Position numbers and translations under genes: made by a program
Notes under the pieces: model-generated
Seen by the model: only the letters and a program-made list of their open reading frames with translations
Told to the model about the DNA's origin: nothing
Database searches by the model: none
In this document: positions 56,514-64,000 of the stretch, one piece after another
Numbering within the stretch: the first letter of the stretch is position 1
Layout: each line of letters opens with the position of its first letter
Assembly (NCBI GenBank): GCA_964515235.1
Contig: CAZEVO010000008.1
Location: forward strand, 3,347 to 67,346
Length of the DNA stretch: 64,000 bases
Origin: OPU3-GD-OMZ sp964515235
Lineage (GTDB): Bacteria > Pseudomonadota > Gammaproteobacteria > Methylococcales > Methylomonadaceae
Direction: 5' to 3'

Positions 56514-56546
56514 TGCATCAGAAGATACACCTTCTCTTCTGATGCA
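56514..56546. terminator. 12-bp perfect hairpin between lipoprotein and glutaredoxin-like genes
   Basis: TGCATCAGAAGA pairs with TCTTCTGATGCA around a 9-base loop, in the gap between two convergent genes. It could end transcription from both sides, although neither side has a long U-run. Confidence 0.6.
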
Positions 56547-56587
56547 TAGCCATAAAATACATTTTCACCATGGACTAAAAAGCCAAC

Positions 56588-56845
56588 TCAAGCCGATATT
56601 TCGTTAAGAAATCGCAAAACCTCAATTTTACTAAAAGGCCAATTTAACTCCTTTCCTGAATCAAAATGGCACAATACCGGAATTTTTAGCCCATAAACGG
56701 CTAAATATTGAGACTCCTCCACAATATCTATTTTAACAACGCCTACCTCTCTGGAGTACTGAGGCAATATTGATAAAACCAATTCCTCAGCCTGCTCACA
56801 CAAATGACAGCTTTCAGTTCCCAATAAAACCAAATCAAGAGACAT
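56588..56845 (-). CDS. Glutaredoxin-like protein (DUF836 family)
   Basis: An 85-residue thioredoxin-fold protein with the redox motif CHLC (near 14-17) and the cis-Pro segment LKIPVL. The length and pattern fit the DUF836 glutaredoxin-like group, whose substrates are mostly unknown. It follows metH by 13 bases on the same strand, so it may be co-transcribed with methionine synthase. Confidence 0.82.
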   Translation of the reverse strand: MSLDLVLLGTESCHLCEQAEELVLSILPQYSREVGVVKIDIVEESQYLAVYGLKIPVLCHFDSGKELNWPFSKIEVLRFLNEISA

Positions 56846-56858
56846 AACGTATTGTTAA

Positions 56859-59800
56859 TTAATCTTGTAGATTAGGAGCTAACCACCGCTTTGCTTCGTC
56901 TATAGTCCATCCTTTTCTATTTGCATAATCAACCAGCTGTTCCGTCGTTATTTTACCAACATTAAAATACCGCGCATTATCATGAGAAAAATACCACCCA
57001 CTAACTGCCGCAGTCGGATACATTGCATAACTTTCAGTTAGTTCAATCCCTGTATTATCAGTAACCGACAACAAACTAAATAACTTTTCTTTTTCAGTAT
57101 GGTCTGGGCACGCAGGGTAGCCCGGTGCTGGCCGAACACCTTGATAGGCCTCATTGATAAGCGCCTGATTATCAAGCACTTCATTGTTGTTATAACCCCA
57201 ATAAGTAGTTCTGACTTGTTGATGCATATATTCCGCAAAAGCCTCTGCTAATCGGTCTGCGAGCGCCTTGAGCATAATCGCACTATAGTCATCATGCTGT
57301 TTGTCAAACTCCGCCAGTTTAGCTTCTATACCAATCCCAGCAGTCACTGCAAAAGCACCGATATAATCATTGTCAATTACCTCGACAGGCAATAAAAAGT
57401 CAGCTAAACAATAGTTGGCTTTACCCGGAACCTTAATATTCTGTTGTCGTAAATGACAGAGTGTCTCACGTACAGCTGATCGCTGCTCATCCTCAAAAAT
57501 TAAAATATCATCGCCTTGACTATTAGCCGGGTAAAAACCGACAACGGCTTTTGCAGACAACCATTTTTCAGCAATAATTGATTCCAACATTACAGAGGCA
57601 TCATGAAAAAGAACCTTCGCATGTTCTCCTACGATGTCATCTTCTAGAATAGCCGGATAACTTCCAGCCAACTCCCACGTCTGAAAGAATGGCGACCAAT
57701 CAATAAAGTTAGCCAATGTTCTTAACGAAACATTCTCAAACACTCTATTACCCAAAAATGTGGGCTGATCAGGCTTACTCTTTTGAATTTCAAATTTATT
57801 ATCTCTTGCATCTGCCAGAGAAAGTAATGTACTTTTCGATTTTCGTCCCTGATGGCGGTCTCTGACTTGCTGATATTCATCATGAATAGCTTTAATATAG
57901 GACTCTTTTTTTGTTTCACTCAATAAATTATTAGCCACTCCGACAGCCCGTGATGCATCAGAAACATAAACGGTAGAACCATGATAATTTTGTTCAATTT
58001 TAACAGCTGTATGTGCTCTTGACGTTGTTGCGCCACCGATCATTATTGGAATTTCAAATCCCAAACGCTCCATTTCCTTAGCAACAAAAACCATTTCATC
58101 GAGTGAAGGAGTTATCAGCCCACTTAACCCAATAATATCAACATTTTCTTCCTTTGCCCGCTTTAGAATTACACTAGCTGACACCATTACCCCCAAGTCC
58201 ACGACTTCATAACCATTACATTGCAAAACCACACCAACAATATTTTTACCAATATCATGGACATCTCCTTTCACAGTCGCCATCAGGATTTTTCCATTAC
58301 TTTCGACCTTTCCTGACTTTTCTTTTTCCATAAATGGCATTAAATAAGCTACTGCTTTCTTCATGACCCGCGCTGATTTAACAACTTGAGGTAAAAACAT
58401 TTTACCTGCACCAAATAGGTCACCCACTTCGTTCATGCCAGCCATTAGCGGACCTTCAATAACGTTCAGTGATAAATCAAACCCAAGGCGCGCTTCCTCA
58501 GTATCTTCCTCTATATATTCGGTAATTCCTTTAACTAATGCATACGAAATTCGTTTATTAACTGGCTCATTTCGCCAGCTTAAATCTTCTTTTTTACCAA
58601 CCCCAGCACTACCCATAAATTGCTCAGAAAGCGCTAATAACTTATCCGTCGCATCATCTCGCTTATTTAAAACAACTTCTTCCACAGCCTCTTTTAATTC
58701 TTTTGGTATATCATCATACACAGCCAACTGCCCAGCATTAACAATCCCCATATCCATGCCTGCTTTAACTGCGTAAAATAAAAAAACTGCATGTATTGCC
58801 TCTCTTACCGGCTCGTTACCTCGGAATGAAAAAGATACATTTGAAACCCCGCCCGAAACTAATGCTTGTGGCAATGCTGATTTTATTTCTCGTGTTGCCT
58901 CAATAAAATCCACACCATAATTATTATGCTCATCAATTCCAGTAGCAATAGCAAAGATATTCGGGTCAAAAATAATATCTTCGGCACGAAAACCCACTTC
59001 TTCTGTTAGGATTTTATAAGCCCTTCGACAAATCTCGACTTTTCTCTCTTTTGTATCCGCTTGCCCAACCTCATCAAAGGCCATTACAATTGCTGCTGCA
59101 CCATAGCGTTTAATTAACTGAGCCTGATTCTTAAAGACCATTTCACCTTCTTTAAGAGAAATAGAGTTCACAATACCTTTGCCTTGAACACACTTGAGAC
59201 CGGCTTCGATAATATCCCATTTGGAAGAGTCAATCATGATAGGAACCTTTGAAATATCAGGCTCTGAAGCAACTAATAACAAAAACCTAACCATTGCATC
59301 CTTAGACTCCAACATGCCCTCATCCATATTGATATCAATAATCTGAGCGCCATTGGCCACTTGCTGCCTTGCTACATCTAAAGCAGTCTCATAATCTTCT
59401 TCAACGATTAACCGCTTAAAACGCGCCGAACCGGTAACATTTGTTCTTTCACCAACATTAACAAACAGGGAGTCAGCGCCAATATTAAATGGCTCTAAAC
59501 CGGCAAGACGACATTTCTTCTCTAGTGTTGGGGTTTTCCGAGGCGGATGCTTTTCTACAGCCTTAATAATAGCTTTAATATGTGCAGGAGATGTTCCGCA
59601 ACAACCACCTACAATATTAATGTAGCCATTTTTAGCCCAGTCCTCCAACTCGATTGCCATTGCTTCTGGTAGCTCATCATATTCACCAAATTCATTTGGC
59701 AATCCTGCATTAGGGTGCGCCGATACATTAGTTTCTGCCTGCGCACTCAACTCCTCAACATATTGACGTAATTCACCGGCACCTAAGGCACAATTAAATC

Positions 59801-60530
59801 CTATTGATAACGGCTGAATATGACGGACCGAATTCCAAAAAGCCTCAACCGTTTGTCCTGATAACGTTCGACCTGACGCATCCGTGATCGTGCCGGAAAT
59901 CATAACTGGATACTGAGTGCTGGTATTTTCAAAATACTGATCAATCGCAAAGAGCGCCGCTTTAGCATTAAGGGTATCAAATATAGTTTCAACTAATAAG
60001 ATATCTGCTCCGCCGTCAATTAGCCCCGTTATCGCTTCCATATAAGAAACAACCAAACCATCAAAATCAATATTTCTAAAACCTGGATCGTTGACATCGG
60101 GAGAAATAGACGCCGTTCGATTTGTCGGCCCTATAACTCCAGCAACAAATCTTGGTTTATCAGGATTAGACTTTGTCACCTCATCAGCAACTTGCCTCGC
60201 TATTCGCGCAGATACACAATTTAACTCATAGGCTAATGACTCCATTTGATAATCAGCCATTGCAATAGTCGTAGAGTTGAACGTGTTGGTTTCCACAATA
60301 TCTGACCCAGCATCAAAATATGCTTGGTGAATGGCCTTAATAATATCTGGCTGTGTCAATGATAGGAGATCATTATTACCTTTTAGGTCACTGGGCCAAT
60401 TTGCAAACCGCTCTCCCCGATAATCAGATTCACTTAATTTATATTCTTGAATCATAGTACCCATTGCACCATCCAAAAATAAAATTCTTTTTGATAATTG
60501 CTCAGTTAATAATTTCTGACGACTACTCAT
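56859..60530 (-). CDS. metH: Cobalamin-dependent methionine synthase MetH
   Basis: This 1223-residue enzyme methylates homocysteine from methyl-tetrahydrofolate. Domain order is complete. The homocysteine domain (1-335) has zinc cysteines in FNCALGAG and GGCCGTSP. The pterin domain (about 350-620) begins FVNVGERTNVTGS. The cobalamin module (about 650-900) carries GDVHDIGKNIVG with the cobalt-ligand His. The C-terminal reactivation domain (about 920-1220) has RPAPGYPACPDH. Only 117 bases precede it and they hold no room for a typical cobalamin riboswitch. Confidence 0.97.
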   Translation of the reverse strand: MSSRQKLLTEQLSKRILFLDGAMGTMIQEYKLSESDYRGERFANWPSDLKGNNDLLSLTQPDIIKAIHQAYFDAGSDIVETNTFNSTTIAMADYQMESLAYELNCVSARIARQVADEVTKSNPDKPRFVAGVIGPTNRTASISPDVNDPGFRNIDFDGLVVSYMEAITGLIDGGADILLVETIFDTLNAKAALFAIDQYFENTSTQYPVMISGTITDASGRTLSGQTVEAFWNSVRHIQPLSIGFNCALGAGELRQYVEELSAQAETNVSAHPNAGLPNEFGEYDELPEAMAIELEDWAKNGYINIVGGCCGTSPAHIKAIIKAVEKHPPRKTPTLEKKCRLAGLEPFNIGADSLFVNVGERTNVTGSARFKRLIVEEDYETALDVARQQVANGAQIIDINMDEGMLESKDAMVRFLLLVASEPDISKVPIMIDSSKWDIIEAGLKCVQGKGIVNSISLKEGEMVFKNQAQLIKRYGAAAIVMAFDEVGQADTKERKVEICRRAYKILTEEVGFRAEDIIFDPNIFAIATGIDEHNNYGVDFIEATREIKSALPQALVSGGVSNVSFSFRGNEPVREAIHAVFLFYAVKAGMDMGIVNAGQLAVYDDIPKELKEAVEEVVLNKRDDATDKLLALSEQFMGSAGVGKKEDLSWRNEPVNKRISYALVKGITEYIEEDTEEARLGFDLSLNVIEGPLMAGMNEVGDLFGAGKMFLPQVVKSARVMKKAVAYLMPFMEKEKSGKVESNGKILMATVKGDVHDIGKNIVGVVLQCNGYEVVDLGVMVSASVILKRAKEENVDIIGLSGLITPSLDEMVFVAKEMERLGFEIPIMIGGATTSRAHTAVKIEQNYHGSTVYVSDASRAVGVANNLLSETKKESYIKAIHDEYQQVRDRHQGRKSKSTLLSLADARDNKFEIQKSKPDQPTFLGNRVFENVSLRTLANFIDWSPFFQTWELAGSYPAILEDDIVGEHAKVLFHDASVMLESIIAEKWLSAKAVVGFYPANSQGDDILIFEDEQRSAVRETLCHLRQQNIKVPGKANYCLADFLLPVEVIDNDYIGAFAVTAGIGIEAKLAEFDKQHDDYSAIMLKALADRLAEAFAEYMHQQVRTTYWGYNNNEVLDNQALINEAYQGVRPAPGYPACPDHTEKEKLFSLLSVTDNTGIELTESYAMYPTAAVSGWYFSHDNARYFNVGKITTEQLVDYANRKGWTIDEAKRWLAPNLQD

Positions 60531-60593
60531 AAAAATACATTTAAATTAATAAAAAACTTTGGCCGGCAGCTCCATACTGTCGTCACAAACAAG

Positions 60594-60620
60594 AAAGCCT
60601 AGGTTAAACCTAGGCTTTTA
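60594..60620. terminator. Palindromic hairpin between metH and upstream membrane protein gene
   Basis: AAAGCCTAGGTT and AACCTAGGCTTT form a near-continuous palindrome of 12 bp with a minimal loop. A short T-run flanks it on the forward side. It lies after the stop of the reverse-strand gene at 60648 and before metH, so it should limit read-through into metH. Confidence 0.65.
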
Positions 60621-60647
60621 AATGTTAAACATCACTTTTAGATAATG

Positions 60648-61100
60648 TTATTTTCCTTCTGCGTCCTTATCTTTAGTCGCAGCATCACCGTTTTCTGCTA
60701 AAACGCTTTCATTATCATTAAGAGTAGAAAGGGTGCCTTTGAAAATATTCATATGCCCAAACAAGGTTGAAGGCCCCAACCCCCCTTTTACAACAAATTT
60801 GGCTCGAATTATCGCTGCAACCAAAAAACCCACTAAAGGCGCTGCTAATTCACGAAACGCTGACATCAAGCGATTGCTTACGTCTTTGGTCTGCATTGCT
60901 GCTAATTCTGCCTGGTCAACGCCTGTATCTTCATTCTCAGTCAGAAATAAGAAAACATCGACCTGTATCCAAAGAAACTGAATGAAAAAAAGTGAACCAG
61001 CTGTAATTGCAACCCACTTGAATACTCCACTTGTTCCCGCTCGAACTGCTGCCTGATATGTCCAACAAGCCATATAAATTGTTAATAAACCACCTATCAT
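60648..61100 (-). CDS. Membrane protein of unknown function
   Basis: A 150-residue protein with three hydrophobic segments (about 1-18, 28-54, and 84-99). Between the last two is a charged loop with an acidic patch (ENEDTGVDQAELAAMQTKD). The C-terminus is long, soluble and acidic to mixed. AGAGAGAG stands before the ATG, supporting the start. I do not recognise a family. It diverges from the 43-residue microprotein gene across 292 bases. Confidence 0.7.
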   Translation of the reverse strand: MIGGLLTIYMACWTYQAAVRAGTSGVFKWVAITAGSLFFIQFLWIQVDVFLFLTENEDTGVDQAELAAMQTKDVSNRLMSAFRELAAPLVGFLVAAIIRAKFVVKGGLGPSTLFGHMNIFKGTLSTLNDNESVLAENGDAATKDKDAEGK

Positions 61101-61320
61101 AATTCTCTCTCTTGTCTTTATTAGTTAGTACAGATGAACACCCAGTCCATTGATTTTTTTAATCTCTTACACATTTTGAGCAAGAAACTTAAAAACAATT
61201 ATACATTATAATAACTTTACTTTCATTGCTGGCCATTACATTACGTTCCGCATCTTTACTGCAAATTATAAAACACCACCCTATTCACTAAAAAAGAATT
61301 ATTGCCTAACTTTTATTAAT

Positions 61321-61347
61321 TTGTTAATATTATAGGTTCTATATGCT
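61321..61347 (+). promoter_or_regulatory. Possible promoter of the 43-residue microprotein gene
   Basis: TTGTTA (61321-61326) and TATGCT (61342-61347) lie in an AT-rich stretch about 45 bases before the start codon. The 15-base spacing is short and the -10 match is moderate, so this is only a candidate. Apart from it I see nothing else in the 292-base gap. Confidence 0.3.
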
Positions 61348-61392
61348 TTATGCATTGCAAATTTCATTAATTATTTATTTGGAGGATCCTCG

Positions 61393-61524
61393 ATGGGATT
61401 TATTCTTGATATGACGGAAACGTTGAAAACACCAGCCGGTATGGTTGGCCTTCTTGTACTAGGTGGTATCATTTACATATGGTACAAATGGATGTTCGCT
61501 CCTCATCCAGACGACGAAGACTAG
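61393..61524 (+). CDS. 43-residue single-helix membrane microprotein
   Basis: A short gene with an unusually good ribosome site: GGAGG at 61381-61385, seven bases before ATG. The product has an amphipathic N-terminus (MGFILDMTETLKTP) and one hydrophobic helix (about 16-34, rich in Gly/Leu/Ile and ending in Tyr-Lys-Trp). A short tail closes with an acidic DDED. A strong stem-loop terminator follows 64 bases after the stop, so the gene is a separate monocistronic unit. I do not recognise it. Its build resembles small accessory subunits of membrane oxidases, but that is only a resemblance. Confidence 0.72.
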   Translation: MGFILDMTETLKTPAGMVGLLVLGGIIYIWYKWMFAPHPDDED

Positions 61525-61588
61525 TACAGATATACTATATCTATTAAGGTCAAACTATAAGTTGACGCCTTACTAGTTTAAAAATATC

Positions 61589-61628
61589 AACCGCTACAGG
61601 TTCTTTTCGGGACTGTAGCGGTTTATTT
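61589..61628 (+). terminator. Rho-independent terminator after the microprotein gene
   Basis: AACCGCTACAG (61589-61599) pairs with CTGTAGCGGTT (61613-61623) around a 13-base loop, followed by a T-rich run (TTTATTTTT). This is the clearest terminator in the window. Confidence 0.85.
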
Positions 61629-61760
61629 TTACCCTCATTTTCTGAACCACCTCCCGTTATTACCCCCCCTAACAACTCTATATTGATCTCCGTCAAGACT
61701 TAGAATTAATTTATTCTTTAGTCTTAACTTAATACCTGAACACGCCTCTCAATTAAACCC

Positions 61761-63626
61761 ATGCGAAAACTCATTGCATCAGCCGTAAAACAAAACATTG
61801 ACCGCCAAGTTTCACCTACCGGACTAAGCATTTTTCGCTGCTTTTATGGAGTTATTGTTTTCCAGGAAGCCATATTCTTATTATTTTTCCGTCACTTAAT
61901 ATTTGACCCAGTTCCCTTTATTAATCATGCGTATCCGCTCATTCCTTTATTCCTAATCTTTTGGGCCTTTATTGGGATCTGTTTAATGGTTGGCCGCTAC
62001 TGCCAATTTGCCACTATCAGTAATTATTTACTCTGGCTCGTGTTCCTCAACTTTACTCCGATGCGCCATGAGTTTTCAGGTGGTTTCGATCAATTCATGG
62101 TTGCCTGTGGTTTTCTGCTCATATTCCTGCCGATAAACCGCAACTGGTCACTTGATTTACTCAATCATCGTCTTCGCAACTTATCTCTTGATTACCCCAA
62201 AACTCAAGACATTTCAATTCTTTGCTATTATTTACCGATCATCTTTTGCTTATGCTTTCTTTATACTGATTCCGCCATCCACAAACTATGGGCTGATCAT
62301 TGGAGAAATGGCCTAGGCGCATGGGTTCCCTCAAGTCATCCTTATTATATTTCAGCACTTAATCTTTCATGGCTACTTAATGAAGAAATCTTGCAGCGTA
62401 GCATCGGCTATTTGATTATTCTGTTTCAACTTGCATTTCCTGTTTTTGTTTTTCACTCAAAATTTCAACATTGGTTTCTAATTATGGGTGCTTCATTACA
62501 TTTAGGCATCTCTTTATCCTTTAATATTTATCCATTTGGCCTGATCATGTTTTTCTTCTATGCGCTAGTAGTACCCCCTCACTGGTGGCATAAAATCAAA
62601 AATAAAATCAGCTACAAATCCGCATTAGTTACTGTTTATTATCAACCAAGCAACCTTAATCAGATTCGTCATATCATTTTACTGCAACACTTCGATTTTT
62701 TTAATGCCGTGCAATTTAAAGAAGACACCAATAACAGATCCGACTTTATTTACACATTAAATAAATATCATCAACCTTGCTATGGCCATTATTGTTACGC
62801 CAAAATTCTCTTTATGATGCGCTATACCATACCCATCAGCCTCGTATTTTCCTTGCCCGGAATAGGTCCATTTCTATTCAAAAAAATCACATATAACAAA
62901 ACGCCAAAAATTTTATCTTACATCAACGCCACCCCAGCTGTTTTTTATGATTCGCTATACAGTTATTACACCCATCATCCCGCACAATTTATTTATAAAT
63001 TTTCCAAAATTCTTTGTTTATTGGTGATTTTGCAACTTAACAGCACTATCAACTATGCCTTCTTATACCGCCTTAATTTACATGAAAACCAAAACTTAAC
63101 ACCTATAACCAATGCTAGTAATATTATCTGTGTCTTAAGCCATACATTTTTAGGCATCACCCCACATGCACTTTATCTTCACGATCATTTCAAAGGCTAT
63201 AATCGCATATTAGCCATACAATATTTAGGTCATGACAATAACTACCACTGGCTTCCCTTTGTTAACGACCAAGGCCGAATGACTGCTCCTAACTGGGGGC
63301 GTGTACATTCCATGTGGGCTAATCGCGCAGTAACCCCTAATATTCAAGAACCAAATCTTAATAAAGCACTATTAAAGCTTACCGCTTTTTGGGGAACAAA
63401 AGTCGGCTTATCTCTTGACAACGCTAAGTTTAGAATTCTTTCAAAGCCGATAAATACACCATCCGAATGGGAGCCTGACTTAAGATCAAACAATCTAAAG
63501 GGCTCATGGGTTGTTGTAGGCTCTGTCAGCTGGGCACATTATAAGTTTCAATCTAATTTTTCAAACTCATTTTTTAAAACCATTAAGTCACCATTAAAAA
63601 TCGATAACCTAAAAATACATAACTGA
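61761..63626 (+). CDS. HTTM-domain membrane protein with DCC-like segment
   Basis: A 621-residue protein. The first part (about 15-280) has six or more hydrophobic helices and fits the HTTM domain, related to vitamin-K-dependent gamma-carboxylase (SIFRCFYGVIVFQEAIFL, SAIHKLWADHWRNGLGAW). Next (about 290-385) comes a stretch like the DCC/DUF393 thiol-oxidoreductase fold (VTVYY...HFDFFNAVQFKED, then SLPGIGPFLFKKITY), but the DxxCxxC active site is absent. After another helix near 415, about 190 residues form a soluble C-terminal domain. The substrate is unknown, and the carboxylase activity should not be assumed. Confidence 0.75.
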   Translation: MRKLIASAVKQNIDRQVSPTGLSIFRCFYGVIVFQEAIFLLFFRHLIFDPVPFINHAYPLIPLFLIFWAFIGICLMVGRYCQFATISNYLLWLVFLNFTPMRHEFSGGFDQFMVACGFLLIFLPINRNWSLDLLNHRLRNLSLDYPKTQDISILCYYLPIIFCLCFLYTDSAIHKLWADHWRNGLGAWVPSSHPYYISALNLSWLLNEEILQRSIGYLIILFQLAFPVFVFHSKFQHWFLIMGASLHLGISLSFNIYPFGLIMFFFYALVVPPHWWHKIKNKISYKSALVTVYYQPSNLNQIRHIILLQHFDFFNAVQFKEDTNNRSDFIYTLNKYHQPCYGHYCYAKILFMMRYTIPISLVFSLPGIGPFLFKKITYNKTPKILSYINATPAVFYDSLYSYYTHHPAQFIYKFSKILCLLVILQLNSTINYAFLYRLNLHENQNLTPITNASNIICVLSHTFLGITPHALYLHDHFKGYNRILAIQYLGHDNNYHWLPFVNDQGRMTAPNWGRVHSMWANRAVTPNIQEPNLNKALLKLTAFWGTKVGLSLDNAKFRILSKPINTPSEWEPDLRSNNLKGSWVVVGSVSWAHYKFQSNFSNSFFKTIKSPLKIDNLKIHN

Positions 63627-63689
63627 TTATGGTAAAATGTAGAGTTGCGTTATATTAACGTAATTACATCACAATATAAGGAGTTCGAA

Positions 63690-63857
63690 ATGTCTCAAGT
63701 AGAAGACGATAGCATGTTAACGTGGATTATTGCACTCGTTGTAGTTACTGTAGTATTAGTGTTTTTGTTGGAACAAGAAGAACAAACCATACATTTAACA
63801 GTTGGTTATGAAACGATGAATGCTGAAGCAAATGACAAATCGTCCACAGAAAAATAA
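63690..63857 (+). CDS. 55-residue single-helix protein of unknown function
   Basis: The ATG at 63690 follows AAGGAG at good distance; the longer in-frame start at 63645 has no ribosome site. The product has a short acidic N-terminus (MSQVEDDS), one strong hydrophobic helix (about 9-27, Val/Leu rich), then a polar tail ending TEK. An inverted repeat CGTTA/TAACG (63648-63660) lies upstream and might be an operator. It follows the HTTM gene by 63 bases. No family recognised. Confidence 0.62.
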   Translation: MSQVEDDSMLTWIIALVVVTVVLVFLLEQEEQTIHLTVGYETMNAEANDKSSTEK

Positions 63858-63937
63858 ATCATATATTTTCCTTGCATTTTAATATTTCTTTTTGTTTAAT
63901 TTTACCTGTGACATCTTGTCGCATTAATAATAAAACA

Positions 63938-64000
63938 TTAATTATTCAAGCGCGCCACTATTTTTGCGAAAGCTTGTTTTGGGCATCCCAGCCCAAGCAA
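63938..64000 (-). CDS. Possible C-terminal end of a gene running out of the window
   Basis: The reverse frame from base 64000 encodes about 20 residues (ending CPKQAFAKIVARLNN) before a TAA at 63938. This is too short to judge; it could be the tail of a gene starting beyond the window or chance. Confidence 0.2.
   Translation of the reverse strand: MLGLGCPKQAFAKIVARLNN

Noticed and set aside
58435..58776. Forward open frame of 113 codons inside metH
   Set aside because: It is opposite to conserved metH domains, with low-complexity Ser/Thr composition and no ribosome site.
61343..61420. Short upstream frame starting in the microprotein leader and overlapping its start
   Set aside because: It lacks a ribosome site, and the strong GGAGG is placed for the 43-residue gene instead.
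1..64000. Mobile elements, CRISPR arrays, tRNA or rRNA genes
   Set aside because: No transposase, integrase, phage gene, regular direct repeats, cloverleaf-like segments or rRNA sequence were seen. The region reads as stable core chromosome.

Overview
The window looks like an ordinary stretch of chromosome from a gammaproteobacterium with fairly low GC content, most likely a methylotroph or methanotroph related to Methylococcales. This placement is an inference. It rests on four things: an NAD-linked formate dehydrogenase, a SoxYZ-like carrier with a zinc metallohydrolase of the kind annotated as quinoprotein-dehydrogenase relay parts, a pyrophosphate-dependent phosphofructokinase, and gammaproteobacterial gene orders (pcnB-folK-panB-panC, pilBC-coaE-zapD, glyQS-gmhB-plsC, ilvBHC-pssA-leuA). 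No methane monooxygenase, methanol dehydrogenase or hexulose-phosphate genes lie inside the window, so the lifestyle is not proven here. Coding density is very high. I see no insertion sequences, prophage, CRISPR arrays, rRNA or tRNA genes, and no gap longer than 300 bases without a gene.

Layout. 1-5.8 kb: the end of queD, a DUF1249 protein, recQ (reverse), gshA, an APS-reductase-type cysH and a VOC protein. 5.9-14.5 kb: a reverse run LysR / metallo-beta-lactamase / SoxYZ-like carrier / rpiA / bcp, divergent from a two-gene formate dehydrogenase operon (fused FdsG-FdsB, then FdsA). 14.5-17.6 kb: trmJ-cysE-cysteine desulfurase-A-type carrier (cysteine and Fe-S supply). 17.7-27 kb: suhB, then a reverse branched-chain amino acid block ilvB-ilvH-ilvC-pfp-pssA-leuA-udg-rimI, with the PPi-dependent phosphofructokinase inserted among biosynthetic genes. 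27.3-34.3 kb: a PEP mutase/isocitrate lyase family enzyme, a DUF2797 protein, pyrophosphatase, a DUF2064 transferase and the pantothenate genes panD, panC and panB with folK and pcnB. 34.5-39.4 kb: two small membrane proteins, lptFG, pepA and holC. 39.5-46.8 kb: valS, pilB, pilC, coaE, zapD. 46.9-51.5 kb: a Nudix-ThiE-like fusion, argJ, a CDF transporter, tusA and a PP-loop thiolase-like protein. 51.7-60.5 kb: glyQS, gmhB, plsC, a lipoprotein, a glutaredoxin-like protein and metH. 60.6-64 kb: poorly characterised membrane proteins, including a 43-residue single-helix microprotein with its own strong ribosome site and terminator, an HTTM protein with a degenerate DCC-like segment, and a 55-residue single-helix protein.

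How the genes fit together. Formate oxidation yields NADH. PPi-linked glycolysis and rpiA would serve C1-sugar metabolism. CysE, CysH, GshA, the desulfurase, TusA and MetH form a scattered sulfur and one-carbon set. IlvBHC feeds both leucine (LeuA) and pantothenate (PanB/C/D, then CoaE for CoA). The least understood parts are the LysR/metallohydrolase/SoxYZ-like module beside formate dehydrogenase, the TusA/PP-loop pair, and the small membrane proteins at 60.6-64 kb.
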